From the NCBI GenBank assembly GCA_002914805.1, contig JXTB01000324.1, positions 204,692 to 268,691 on the forward strand: DNA of 64,000 nt, given 5' to 3'. This stretch comes from Parasponia andersonii (taxonomy: Eukaryota > Streptophyta > Magnoliopsida > Rosales > Cannabaceae). Position numbers and translations under genes: made by a program. Under the pieces are notes generated by a model. That model had not been told where the DNA came from, ran no database searches, and was given only the letters and a program-made list of their open reading frames with translations. This document shows, piece after piece, positions 1 through 10,574 of this stretch (positions are counted from its first letter, which is position 1; each line of letters begins with the position of its first letter).

Positions 1-2047
1 TATATTAGTCCCTTTGAGATCACTGAGAGAATTGGACCAGTGGCGTATCGCTTGAATCTACCTGCACAGTTGGGTCACGTGCATAATGTGTTTCATTTGT
101 CGATGTTGAAGAAGTACACGCCGGACCCATATCATGTTGTTCAGTACGTGCATGTACTGATCCAAGAAGATGTGTCCTATGAAGAGCAGCCTGTTCGTTT
201 GTTAGCTAGAGAGTTGAAGGTGCTTCAAAACAGAGAGATTCCTCTTGTCAAAGTGCTTTTGGGAACATCACAAAGAAGACGAGGCTACTTGGGAACTCGA
301 GACAAAGATGTACGAGAAGTACCCTCATTTGTTTGACCTTCAGTCAGAAGTTGTATTGTGATGTAAACCTTGACTTGTACTTTAAATTTCGGAACGAAAT
401 TCTTTTAAGTAGGGGAGAATGTAAAAACCCAAATTTTGGGAAGGTAATTTGGATATTTTACCAATTTTCCAGATAAAATATTAGGGGGATTAATTTGTAA
501 AAGTTTTGTGCAGAATGACTAAATTACAAATTTTTTGGGGACTGATTTGAAAGATATTTGAAATTTTGGGGACTTATGTGCAATTTTTGAAAATTTGTAC
601 AGCCCTATAAGACAGGGCCACGTGCTCTGTCCTTTTTCTTTCTCTCTCTCTCTTCTCTCTTCCCCCCTGATCTCTCTCTCTCTCTCTCGGATCTCTCTCT
701 CTCTGCCCGTCGATGTCAGACCACCACAGGAGGCACCGCCGCCGTCGTCCGCCTGCGCCACTGACCGGCAAAGCTTCCCCGTGCGATGCTGAAGCCGCGC
801 CGCCCATCCCCGGTCGCCGCCGTCACCTGTAATGCCAGAAAAGCTCAAAGAGGCCCGAATTGGATTTTTGGCCGCCGGCGATGATTCCGGCACCATTCGA
901 CCTCCAACCAGTCCCATTGGATTCGTCTCGTCGTAAGGATTATCAAGGTATATATATCTCAACCCCATTTTGCTCAGATTGAAAGTTGTCATTTTTTGAT
1001 ATTTTGAGTTTAAGTTTGACTTTTTGATCCGGCCGTTGGATTGTGTTTTTGTTGTCATTTTTGGATTGTACTCGGAAAATTGAGAAGTTTGATATATATA
1101 TATATATATATATATATATCTATATATATATTGCCTATGTTTGTGACCGGCACAGAAATCGAGATTAGACGGTCGAGATTTGCCTCGTTTTGTGTGCCAC
1201 CAGCCCGGTGTGGTCTTGGACCCGAATTGGACAAGTTGTATGTCTAACCTAGCTATTTTGGGCGCTAGGAATTCAGCGAAGAGGTCCATTTGTGGAATTG
1301 AAACTCCAGTGTGAACTTGGTTTTTCGCAAGAGGACGATCGAGGGCTTGGAATTGGTTCCCGACTTTCTGGGCGATCGTCAACGATACCTTGAGGATTCG
1401 ATAGCATGGTATCGCTATTCGCGCGAGGTAGGGATTCAATTACCCCTGTTTTATATCGTTTTCGAATAAAACTTACTTTCTGCAACATATGAGAATAAAT
1501 GTGATTTCTAGACTATTTAAATATTTGTGATGGGAATTGGTTGTATGAGATATATACTGTATTGCTCTGGAAATTTTCTGAGTGCAGATTATTTTGGGTA
1601 TATTAAAAATAGGGTCGTTATGCTGCCCGTTTTTCTATAAAAACCTAGTATGCTGATTTTACCGAAAAACCCGAGCATAATTATTTTCACACTTCAGTTT
1701 TGTACTGCACGTGTCATAGGATCATACATGAGCACCGTGTTAGCATCGTGGATTTACAGTGTGGCGCTGCGTGCCCCACCGTCGGTGAGAGTCCGTAAAC
1801 TCGCGCGGAGTTTTGTTACTTCTGATTACCTCCCCATTTGGCAGGTGTAGGCAATTCGGTTGCCTCTCCAGGTTTGGTAGGCGACACAGGAGTATCCCCT
1901 CCGGGTATGGGCTTAGGTGTCAGGCAGGCTGTTAGGCATATTTAGTGCCATCATCCTGGGTTTCCAAAGATAAGAGGATGAGAGCTCATTGGTATAGGTT
2001 GATTTGTTTCATGTGTATATATGAATTGAATAGTTTTGATTACACTG

Positions 2048-2098
<51 letters not shown>

Positions 2099-2681
2099 AT
2101 TTCCGGTTTGGATTATATATATATATGTATGTTTTGGACTAAACTAACCATACAGAAATTCTCCATCACTAAAATGTATTCAACCGAGTAATTGTTTTTC
2201 CTACTGGGCATTTTATGCTCACCCCCCCTACCTTCTTCCTCAGGTGGTGTCTAGTGCGATCTCGGTGATCAAGAGGAGTAAGAGGTCATCTTGATTGCAG
2301 TTCATCTCTTGGTAATGCTAAAAGCTTGTCGTCTTGGTGCTTAGATTGTTTGGGCTTTGTATTAGCATTGAACCAAAGTTTACTGCTTTCTATTTTGACT
2401 GTGAACCTATGTATGCCATTCTGGGATTTGAGTTTCGTTATGGATGATGATGTTGCTTGGAACTATATTTGATTTCGCATTTTTTAAATAATTATTTGAT
2501 CTATGTTTAATGGTATATACGAACTGTGGGAGTGGTTCATGGGATGAAATTCCAATTATTTTATTTAAATGGACCGTTTTTATAAAAACTAGAACTTTTG
2601 ACCATTTTCAAATAAATCAAGGAATTTCTCACCTTTGTGAAATTCCCCTTCTACCACTGGCACGGGTTTTGGGTCGTGACA
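1..2681 (+). mobile_element. Ty3/gypsy chromovirus, 3' portion with 3' LTR (fossil, cut by window edge)
   Basis: The first ~340 bases read as the end of a Ty3/gypsy pol gene: an integrase C-terminal segment (ISPFEITERIGPVAYRL, then the HNVFHLSMLKKY motif) running into a chromodomain-like tail (VLQNREIPLVKVL). This combination is known from Tekay/Del-type chromoviruses. A purine tract (aggggagaa) ends just before the LTR. The 5' part of the element lies outside the window, so its full length, target-site duplication and age cannot be read. The coding remnant is broken. It abuts a MULE remnant on its right. Confidence 0.9.
420..2681 (+). repeat. 3' LTR of the Ty3/gypsy element
   Basis: The LTR starts with TGTAAAAACCC right after the polypurine tract and ends with GGGTCGTGACA. 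It therefore has TG...CA ends with inverted GGGT/ACCC-type termini, as in Tekay/Del LTRs. Length is about 2.26 kb, in the range for that lineage. It contains a CT-rich block (~640-712) and two long (TA)n runs (~1092-1130 and 2051-2096). Open frames inside it look like chance frames in low-complexity DNA. Confidence 0.85.
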
Positions 2682-2689
2682 ATGACCAT

Positions 2690-3261
2690 TTGTTGTGTAT
2701 ATCATAGAATTTTTATATGAAGTTTTATTGTGTCCATAAATTCCACAATTTGAGCACTTTATTTTCTTTTTTGATGAAATCTTATATATCATCATTATCT
2801 CCCTTAGATTTGCTATATTATCAAGCCTCGAAACAATGTTTCGTTACAAGCTACATTTCCTGACCTTCTTACTAATGTTAGACATAGTGGGATATTGTAT
2901 TTCTTCTGCCAACAAATGAAAGTCATCATGTCTTTGCCTTTTTTTACAGCTATTGGAACAATATCTATTACTACATTTTGCTTGTAACTTAATTCTATGT
3001 CAAAGATATTCTTATCGATTTCTGTACTTTCATATATATCATCTACTAGCTGGTTAAAAGTTATATTCGGTTCAACCACAATGTATCTTGATCATTGTCT
3101 CTTTCTATTCCAATTCTAAGAACCTTCGTTCTTTTCCCAACGCTATTATATAATATTATTATGACTATTAATAACATATCTGAACAACAAATAAAGTACA
3201 AAAAAAAGGAAGACATATATATTAGCAAATATAAAATACTAGGTTTAGTTAGGTTTCTCAT
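2690..3261 (-). mobile_element. MULE (MuDR-type) transposase remnant
   Basis: Two pieces of a plant MuDR transposase lie back to back on the minus strand. Reading 3261 to 2813, there is an N-terminal MuDR-like segment (WLNRI, then ITFNQLVDDIYESTEID and MMTFICWQKKY). At about 2795-2700 there is a C-terminal zinc knuckle, CSNCGIYGHNKTSY, in which the last cysteine of the usual CX2CX4HX4C is replaced by serine. In full-length MULE proteins several hundred residues including the DDE core and SWIM finger separate these parts. Here almost nothing does, so this is an internally deleted, inactive copy. The LTR retrotransposon ends about 10 bp from the knuckle, which suggests insertion next to or into the MULE. 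Confidence 0.7.
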
Positions 3262-3270
3262 ATGTTAGTG

Positions 3271-3384
3271 GCTAGACCTATGTTTCTAATAGCCAAACAT
3301 GTGTTTTTAGTTACTAGACATGTGTTTCTAATGGTTAAACATGTGTTTCAAGTGGCTAGACATATTTCTTTAGTTTCTAGTAAA
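3271..3384. repeat. Five-fold ~22-bp minisatellite (subterminal MULE-type repeat?)
   Basis: About five imperfect copies of a unit resembling CTAGACATGTGTTTCTAATGG follow each other directly upstream of the MULE transposase remnant. Short tandem repeats at element ends are common in MULEs, so this may be the terminal region of the same element. No matching opposite terminus was found. Confidence 0.6.
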
Positions 3385-6300
3385 TAAGGTCTATTATCTA
3401 GATAAAAGAGTCGACCTCCCTAGACACAATATTTAGTCACTCGATTATACTATCAAGAATGATAGACAATGTGTCTAATATAGTTGAGAAGTGTCTAGCA
3501 CCTGGATTATAATCGTTGGTCTATAGCTCAACAGGTGTATCTAAAACTATTTATATAGTATCGAGAGCCTAGATATGCAAGTGTTGAGACAAGGCTCAAT
3601 AATACTATTAAGCATATTCGATAATGTACAATTTGTCGAGTTCTAGACAAGTTGTCTAAAAACTAGATAGACTTATTTATCCCGATCTGGGTTTTTTCTT
3701 CGCATCGGATGTCACTGTTTTACAATCTATTTTCCAGTTTACAGCTTTTCATACTCAATAAATGACCAAAAACTTTCTATTTTCTACTATAGTTTTAAGT
3801 TCTACTAAAAAACAACTTCTAATCTACTAATCAGACTTATATTGACAAAGAAAGATTTTTTAGAAACGTAAATTCTACCTACTTCATTAGAAGCTTAAAC
3901 CTTGAAATAGGCAAACAATCAAAGAGAAAAGTGTAATGACGAGGAAGATCACGTTCTTGACTGTTAATTGACGGAAAATTTGCTTATTTTCGCTAGTGTT
4001 TCCATGTTTTCGTCTGAAATGGGGTGATAATAGTGAGGAAAAAAAGGTAAAAAGAGACGAGAAATGAGGAAAAAAAAAATATCATTCCTAATAACCTAAT
4101 GCTAGTTGCTAACATACTATTAAGGATATATAAGTTTTCACGATTAATATTTTACTTAAAAAGTATAACTACACGAAAATTATGAAAGTAGGTGTACTTC
4201 CTTAAAACCACTTTCTCTGCAAAGGGTATTTGGAAAAGAGCCAATTTTGTGTGTATCACTCACGTTCACTTGCTTAATTATATGTTGTCGCATCACCTTA
4301 TTAAAGTCAAATTAATAAATATTTGTTAGTGATTTTCAGGATATGTATAAAGAAATTTGGTAGACAAAGTACATGACATGAAAAATTGATAGACCATCTA
4401 TTTTTTCAAATTCGATTGTTTCTTCATTACCTTGCAGCTAGTGATACTGTTCTTTCTCTTCTCGTCTCTATCTTCTCCCCTTCCAGTCAGCCAAATCTAA
4501 CGGCTCACAGCAATCAATCGCAACTGGCGGGTCTTTGATAATCTTTGCAATCGACAAGCTCGTCAACCCTTGACACTTTCAATTCATGCGATTTTCAAAA
4601 GAGCATCACATGCTTAGTGCCATTTCTAGAAATGCAGTTTCTTGGATTCCAAGTACCAAATCATGGAAACTGTTTTCATGACAATGGACATATCAGAAAT
4701 TTCAACAATTGGAACAATGTCAATCCTCAATTAAGAATGCAAGATAACATTGTAAACTTACATGATAAATCCGATAGAATTTTGATCAATGACTTTGGTT
4801 TATTGAAAGAACTTCACATTGATTAGACGTCAAATGTAGTGGCATAAGAAAATAAGCTTAATGTCTTCTATCTAGAATCGGGGTTTCTCTTTCCTAGCCA
4901 GCAGCAGCTCTCTTTCGTTAACATGTGCCTCTCCTACAATGGAGGGGGTCTTCCCTCTTTCTGGTATAGATATTTACAGTTTTCTTTCATTCTTTGTTTT
5001 TTTTTATTCTTTTGGTAGTATTGTTAAATAATCTTCGGGAGATTCTCCTAGTTCTAGATCTAAGGTGGCATTTATACCCATATATCTAGATCTACGATGA
5101 TTTCTATTGTTTGTTTATGTTTTTGTTATTTTAGTCCATTTAGATCTAGATCTATGGTAATCTCTTAGCAGATCGGTTCAAATCTGAATCGTGTGTAAGG
5201 TAATATTTGCCATACTTTAGTTCTTTGATCAGAAACAAGAGACACCAACAATTAATACTGAAAGAATGATCATAACGAGCCAACCGCTGAAGGGTAACAC
5301 TCTATTAATGCACCCACCAACAGTGATCTACATTAGAGTTGAGCATCAGTCGAGTTGGGCAGCCCACCCAATCAATTTCGGATTACATTTTAGCAACCTG
5401 AAACCCGCCCAATTTTAGAATTTTGAATTTGTAACCCAACCAAATTAACCTGATTTAGTATTTATAAGTATAATTTTAATATTTTTTTTACTATTTTTCC
5501 CTAATTTTTTTACTTTCATATAATATATATATTTAAAAATAAATTTAAAAAATAAGAATAAATCTTATTCGGTCGGATTTGGTTACATTAGACAGGTTAT
5601 CAAAATCATCCGCCCCGACCATTATAACTTCATATTGGCATCTCAATATGCAATTTTCTTCCAAAGACTTTTATCAATTTTTTATAATTGTCTATAATCA
5701 AAAATTTATTTATAGGTGTTGTACTATCCTTTTATTATTAATAAAAATCTTTTTCCTCCAAAAAAAATGTAGTGGGCATGACACGAGAAGCTGAATAACA
5801 TAACAGTTTTAAGTGAAAGAAGTAGATCCAGAGGGAACTTCATAAGCTAAGCTTTGCTCGTTCACATTTTAAAAAAATAAATAAATAAATACAGGAGACT
5901 AAAAAAAAAAAGACGACAGTGTCACCAAGCAAAACCAACACAGACTTTTAAGAGAAATGAATCATGGAAACACCGAATATACTTGTATCCAATATCCCCG
6001 TACAATGTATGCTGCAAAGACCCTGTGATTTGTGGAGAATAAAAAAATACAGCGGCATAATTGTTAGAACTGTTTTTTTTTTTAATTATTCTTTTTTTTT
6101 TTGGAAAAAAAAAAAGTAAAAATTGGTGAGTTGAAGCCGATTGTGCAACTAACAGCTTTCAAGTTTCAACCAACTAGAAATAGACAAAATCTTTCCTCCC
6201 TTGACTAGCACTAAAGATCCAGTTAATCTTATGATAAAACTTGGGATACAGTAAACTCTTCTTGTTTCCAAACAAAACACTTCAAGTTTAAAGCTCAAAA

Positions 6301-6417
6301 AACAATCTTCAAAAAAGAATCACTTACTTCAACTTACTCTTGATAACATTTGTCACTTCTCCAGGGTGCGCCATAAGAAATATTTGGTAGTCTCTAATTT
6401 TCCGTATTCCGAAAGCA
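3385..6417. other. Intergenic, AT-rich, no supported gene
   Basis: No coding region was recognised. A frame at 4545-4826 (+, 93 codons, no ATG at its start) resembles nothing I know. Around 5041-5170 the motif AGATCTAGATCT and near copies recur. At 5335-5625 a patch rich in GGGTTG/CAACCC-type words looks like an old dispersed repeat without clear ends. Bases 5880-6110 are poly-A/poly-T rich. The last ~150 bases are probably the 3' UTR of the PPR gene. Confidence 0.6.
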
Positions 6418-8067
6418 TCAACCAACTAATGAAGTTCTCCTCAGCTTCTCAATCTTCTGATCCAAAGTTAGAATCAGATCCTTCCTCCCTTCATCAAGAA
6501 GAGATTGTTTTAGATTGCTAAACAACTGGGCTGGAGGCCGAATCCCCATATCCATCATCTCTTGAAAGAACTTACAAGCATCATCCAACTTATTCTCAAG
6601 GCAAAAACTGTTGATCAATGTCGAGAACATGTGCATTCCTGGAAGCACTCCTTTGGCCTTCATCTGATTCCAAACCCGAATTGCCATATCCAATCGCTCC
6701 TCATTACAGAACATCCTAATTATGATATCGTATGTACTCACAGTTGGCTCACAACTGGGTTCCTGACTCATTCTCTGGAAAAGCGAAAATGCTTCTTTTG
6801 TTTTTTTATTTCTTATCAAGTGGTGTAAGATGATATCATAAGTTCTTGAATTGGGACCAACCCCCCGTTGACTCATATCATCAAGCAGCCTATATGCATC
6901 AGCCATCCGCATTGACCAGCAATAAGCCCCCACTAAGGCATTGTAAGTTGGTATCTCGGGGCTAAAACCACTGGCCTCGGATTGTCTGAAAAACCGTAAG
7001 GCTTCATTCAACCTCTTAGCAGAACCCAACCCAATAATCAACGTACAGAAAATATGAGGATTAGGCTTGATATTACTCGATTCCATCTGATAAAACAACT
7101 CAATGGCTTCATCATACTTTCTAGCTTTACAATGTGCATTGATCATAATACAATAAGTCACGACATCAGGCTCAAACCCCTCAGCTCTCATCTCCCTATA
7201 AACCTCATTCAGCCTCAGTAAATTCTGTTCCTCACCCCATCCTTCCAACAAAATTGTATACGACTTAATATCGGGCTTGAACCTTTTCTCAGTCATTTTA
7301 TCAAACACCTGCTGTGCTCTTTTGACATTCCTCGACTTGCTCAGAGTATCAATCAGCCTATTGAAATCCGATAATTCGGGCTTCAATCCGAACTTCTCCA
7401 TCTTCTCAAACGTCTCCACCGCTTCTTTAACCTTCCTCGCTCTCGCATATCGCCGCGAAATTAAAGCAAAAGTATCTTTACTCAACAGCCCTTTAAGCTT
7501 CATGTCATTTACCAATTCCCAAATCTTATTAAACTGTTTGATCTTACCCAGAGCTTCAATCAGAGCATTATAGCTCTCAGCCGTATATCTAAACCCTTTT
7601 TGCTTCTCGGCCCACCTGAAGAACAGAAGGGCAAGAACACCCGAATTGCTTAGCTTCTTCAAAACCTCCAAAACAAGTTCTGACGACATCTCAATACAAA
7701 TACCATTAAGCAAGCTCTCAATCCGGGGGTTGGAGGAGTTGTGTGATAAAACTTTACAGAGTTTCTCCGCGTCTTCGACTACGTTCTCAATTTTGGCATC
7801 TGGGTTATTCGAGATATTGTGGATAGAAACTTGGGTTGGATATAAATCAGTACCATCTGGTCTGTAAGAAAGAGTTCGAGCGCATCCAAACCCAGATAGA
7901 AGAAGATAGTCTTCTCTAATGGGTGTTGAATAAAGAGAGAGATTTTCTCTAAGGGATATAGCTGTTGGAGGGTTTGATGTTGAAGAAACATTGGGAAAGT
8001 GTAGAAATGAGTTTATGGGGTTTTTGGAGGTTCTCCGCAGAAGAGTGAAAAATCGAGAGATGCCCAT
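6418..8067 (-). CDS. P-type pentatricopeptide repeat protein, mitochondrial (At1g71060-like)
   Basis: A single uninterrupted exon encodes 549 residues. The first ~30 residues (MGISRFFTLLRRTSKNP) are rich in Arg and Ser and low in acidic residues, as in a mitochondrial presequence. From about residue 163 to 512 there are roughly ten consecutive 35-residue P-class PPR motifs, for example SYTILLEGWGEEQNL, TYCIMINAHCKARKYDEA and TYNALVGAYCWSMRMADA. No E, DYW or SMR domain follows, so RNA stabilisation, splicing or translation is more likely than C-to-U editing. The protein closely resembles, from memory, Arabidopsis At1g71060. The ATG at 8067 is chosen because it starts the targeting-like segment and no upstream in-frame extension is needed. 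The RNA target cannot be read from sequence. Confidence 0.95.
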   Translation of the reverse strand: MGISRFFTLLRRTSKNPINSFLHFPNVSSTSNPPTAISLRENLSLYSTPIREDYLLLSGFGCARTLSYRPDGTDLYPTQVSIHNISNNPDAKIENVVEDAEKLCKVLSHNSSNPRIESLLNGICIEMSSELVLEVLKKLSNSGVLALLFFRWAEKQKGFRYTAESYNALIEALGKIKQFNKIWELVNDMKLKGLLSKDTFALISRRYARARKVKEAVETFEKMEKFGLKPELSDFNRLIDTLSKSRNVKRAQQVFDKMTEKRFKPDIKSYTILLEGWGEEQNLLRLNEVYREMRAEGFEPDVVTYCIMINAHCKARKYDEAIELFYQMESSNIKPNPHIFCTLIIGLGSAKRLNEALRFFRQSEASGFSPEIPTYNALVGAYCWSMRMADAYRLLDDMSQRGVGPNSRTYDIILHHLIRNKKTKEAFSLFQRMSQEPSCEPTVSTYDIIIRMFCNEERLDMAIRVWNQMKAKGVLPGMHMFSTLINSFCLENKLDDACKFFQEMMDMGIRPPAQLFSNLKQSLLDEGRKDLILTLDQKIEKLRRTSLVG

Positions 8068-8998
8068 TTGAATTTTGAGATACCGAAGGTAACATCAATT
8101 ACTAGCATTGTGTATATATAGGAACACGTGTATAAAGGGTGAGCCTCGAGGCTTTTCTAACTTCACCAACCTCCTCTTGTGCACGGACCAAACTTTACGA
8201 CTCTTCTGAGTAAAATGTCCTAGAAAGCTGTAAATTGTGATTTGCTATATCAATGTGCAAATAAAGAGTGTTTGCTTAGCAATTGCATCGGGATATATCA
8301 TATATCATATATCCTACCAATTTGTCTGTCACATGATAGGCCAACTCCTACGCTCGAATTACTACGAAGTCTGCAGGCATGCAAACATGAATTGCATACT
8401 ACTAAATATGCATCTATATTTTATATTAATAAAACTAGTGGTGACGTGCATTGAAAGAAGCCTGCACTATGATTTATGATTATTCAGATGGCGATTATTT
8501 GGTCCTTAAATTAAATAATTATTTTTTAAAAAAAAAAAAAAAACTTCGTGAATTATCCGATGAATAAAAATATTGTTCATTTTGTCTAAAATGACGTACA
8601 CGCAATGGATTATTAACAGACAATCTATTTACTTTAGATTTACGGGCAAGTTTCTGAGGTTTGAAAAGACTTATTATTGCTCTCGAAAAATCCTCCATTT
8701 AAACCACAAAAAAAAAAAAAAAAAAAAAACCTAATTAGTTAACACCAAGTCGGCTCCCATGCTGCTAGCTATCCTCTGATTTAGGGAGATTTTTGAACAT
8801 TTATTTAATTCATGAAACAAATAATCACTACTTGAAAAATTCATGAACTTGGCTACTGCTTTTATGTCTTTTTTTTTTCATTGATAATATATGTGGCTTA
8901 GTGTTGTCTTTTTATTGATAATATACGTTTTTTTTTCCTTGCAATTTTAATGTTCAGTCTTGACTGTTAGAGAGAGAGAGAGAGTGGTCTTGATGATT
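8068..8998. other. Intergenic spacer upstream of the PPR gene
   Basis: This stretch contains the presumed PPR promoter and then AT-rich DNA with poly-A runs near 8526-8544 and 8706-8730 and a short (GA)n run at ~8970-8985. No coding region or RNA gene was recognised. Confidence 0.5.
8111..8122 (-). promoter_or_regulatory. TATA box candidate of the PPR gene
   Basis: On the minus strand this reads CCTATATATACA, about 45-55 bp upstream of the PPR start codon. With the usual ~30-bp spacing, transcription would start near 8085 and leave a very short leader. Position and sequence fit, but the region is AT-rich and the match may be chance. Confidence 0.4.
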
Positions 8999-9500
8999 TA
9001 GGAGTGGCAATTCGTATATAAGTATATCGTATTCGTGTCATATCAATGTCTATGTATAACAGCATATATTTTAATGCGAACCTGACTTGTTTGTAAAAAA
9101 GTTGACATGACACGACTCATGTAACTCGTTTATTCAAATAGGTCACATTTGGGTCAAGTAAACCCGATACGACTCATTAACCCATTTAATCCAAATAAGC
9201 TAGAATATTTTTTTAACACATTTAACATAAATTCATACATATTTTATGACCCTAACACACTAATATTTACTAAAAATAAATTGAAACCACATAAAATCTC
9301 ATTATATGTGTATAATAAAGTCTTAAAAAAAGTCTTAATATTTTCAAATAGATATTATTCTGGTCATAAACGGGTTGATCCGAAATTAATCCGTTTAATA
9401 AACGGGTCATTGTATGTCATTTTTGGGTTAGTAGGTCATTCCGACCTGTTTAATAAACGACTTCGCGAATTCAACTTGATTTTGACTCAAAATCGTTTAA
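8999..9500. mobile_element. hAT-like non-autonomous repeat (one end seen)
   Basis: It starts with TAGGAGTGGCAATTCG, which resembles the TAGGGGTG(T/G)CAATT terminus of plant hAT-type non-autonomous repeats and the element at 24397. Inside, the words AACGGGTTGATCC, CGGGTCATT and CCGACCTGTTTAATAAACG recur in both orientations, as in that repeat class. A matching right terminus and an 8-bp duplication could not be found, so the right boundary is approximate. Confidence 0.45.
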
Positions 9501-10574
9501 GACAAACCTAAATCCACTAATTTTCAGGATTTTAAATCTTGACTTGTCACATATTGTAAATCTTGACGTGTCACATATTGCCTCTATGCAGTTGCTAATA
9601 TTAAGAATTAGTATATAAGAATGAAGTTTTGACAAATGAAAAGTGTTGCTACACATATGACAAACTCTCTTAAAAAAGTAACTTGAATGTGGCATTGTAT
9701 CATTTGTTACTCTTCAATTCATGTTCATTGGGTTCCACTCATTATTAAACTCACATCACTTGAGTTACCTTTTCAAGATAATTTTTGGAATAAAAGGGAT
9801 TCGAAAAAACGAGGATAAAAATATCTAGGCTGAATGACTTGTAGAAAGTGAATTTTATCATTGCTGTGAAAATTTGTAAGAGTTGTTTTGTGCTCTTCAA
9901 GGCTTTAAAACCAAAGTACAGTGTATACACTACCAAGCTTCAAGCAGTATACTGCTTTCCGGCCCGCTTAGCAGCAAATGAGCAAACCTATTCGTAAAGA
10001 TTTCCAATGGATCCCCCAAGTTTAATAGAGAGAACGTTGTTAATTTCACACCTCCGAATCCAAAGAATGATCCATCTGAATCAATACTCAAGCAGGCGAG
10101 AGAAAATGTTGTTAATTTCACAACTCAGGTATCTGAATCAGTAGCCAAGCAAGCGAGACTGAGAGAGAGACCTTAGAATTCAAAGAATGAACTACCTGAA
10201 TCATTACTCAAGCATTCAACAACTGACTAGATATAATCCCAAGACAGCTAGAACATACAAAAGCATGCAAATGGAAGCACAGAGGGAGACCCTCTTATTG
10301 ACTGAGAGGCTGTGGGATGTGGCTCTACAATAAATACTGGCCCCCACGCTACACACAGCCCAAAATCTTAAAACTCAATTTACTCTGTTTCTCCTTTGAT
10401 ACTGCCCCTGCTATACACATTCACTAAGCCCTGGCAAGAGGAACTCCCAAAAAAATTGTGCTTACGAGGCCAAAAGAATGCATCTGAACCAATTGCAGTC
10501 TTCCAAACGAAGAAGAAACACGTTCAGACGGACTACACCTAGTCCTAGAAGATCTTACTTAAGTACAAGGATCT
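9501..10574. other. Spacer and 3' flank of the GT14 gene, with an imperfect tandem repeat
   Basis: Between about 10026 and 10218 two to three imperfect copies of a ~60-100-bp unit occur, with shared words GTTGTTAATTTCACA, CTGAATCA and ACTCAAGCA. On the plus strand part of it reads like protein (ENVVNFTPPNPKNDPSES, then KQARENVVNFTTQ), so it may be a displaced exon fragment of an unknown gene. The remainder up to 10574 is probably GT14 3' UTR. Confidence 0.4.

Noticed and set aside
519-1439. Long open frame of 306 codons on the minus strand
   Set aside because: It lies wholly inside the LTR, runs through CT-rich and (TA)n stretches and has no protein-like composition; chance frame.
4545-4826. 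Possible 93-residue protein
   Set aside because: No ATG start, no recognised similarity, no splice or promoter context; kept only as a note in the spacer entry.
6562-7867. Several plus-strand frames inside the PPR gene
   Set aside because: They are opposite-strand images of a strongly supported coding region.
8237-8479. Two overlapping plus-strand frames of 70-80 codons
   Set aside because: No similarity, no supporting signals, AT-rich composition.
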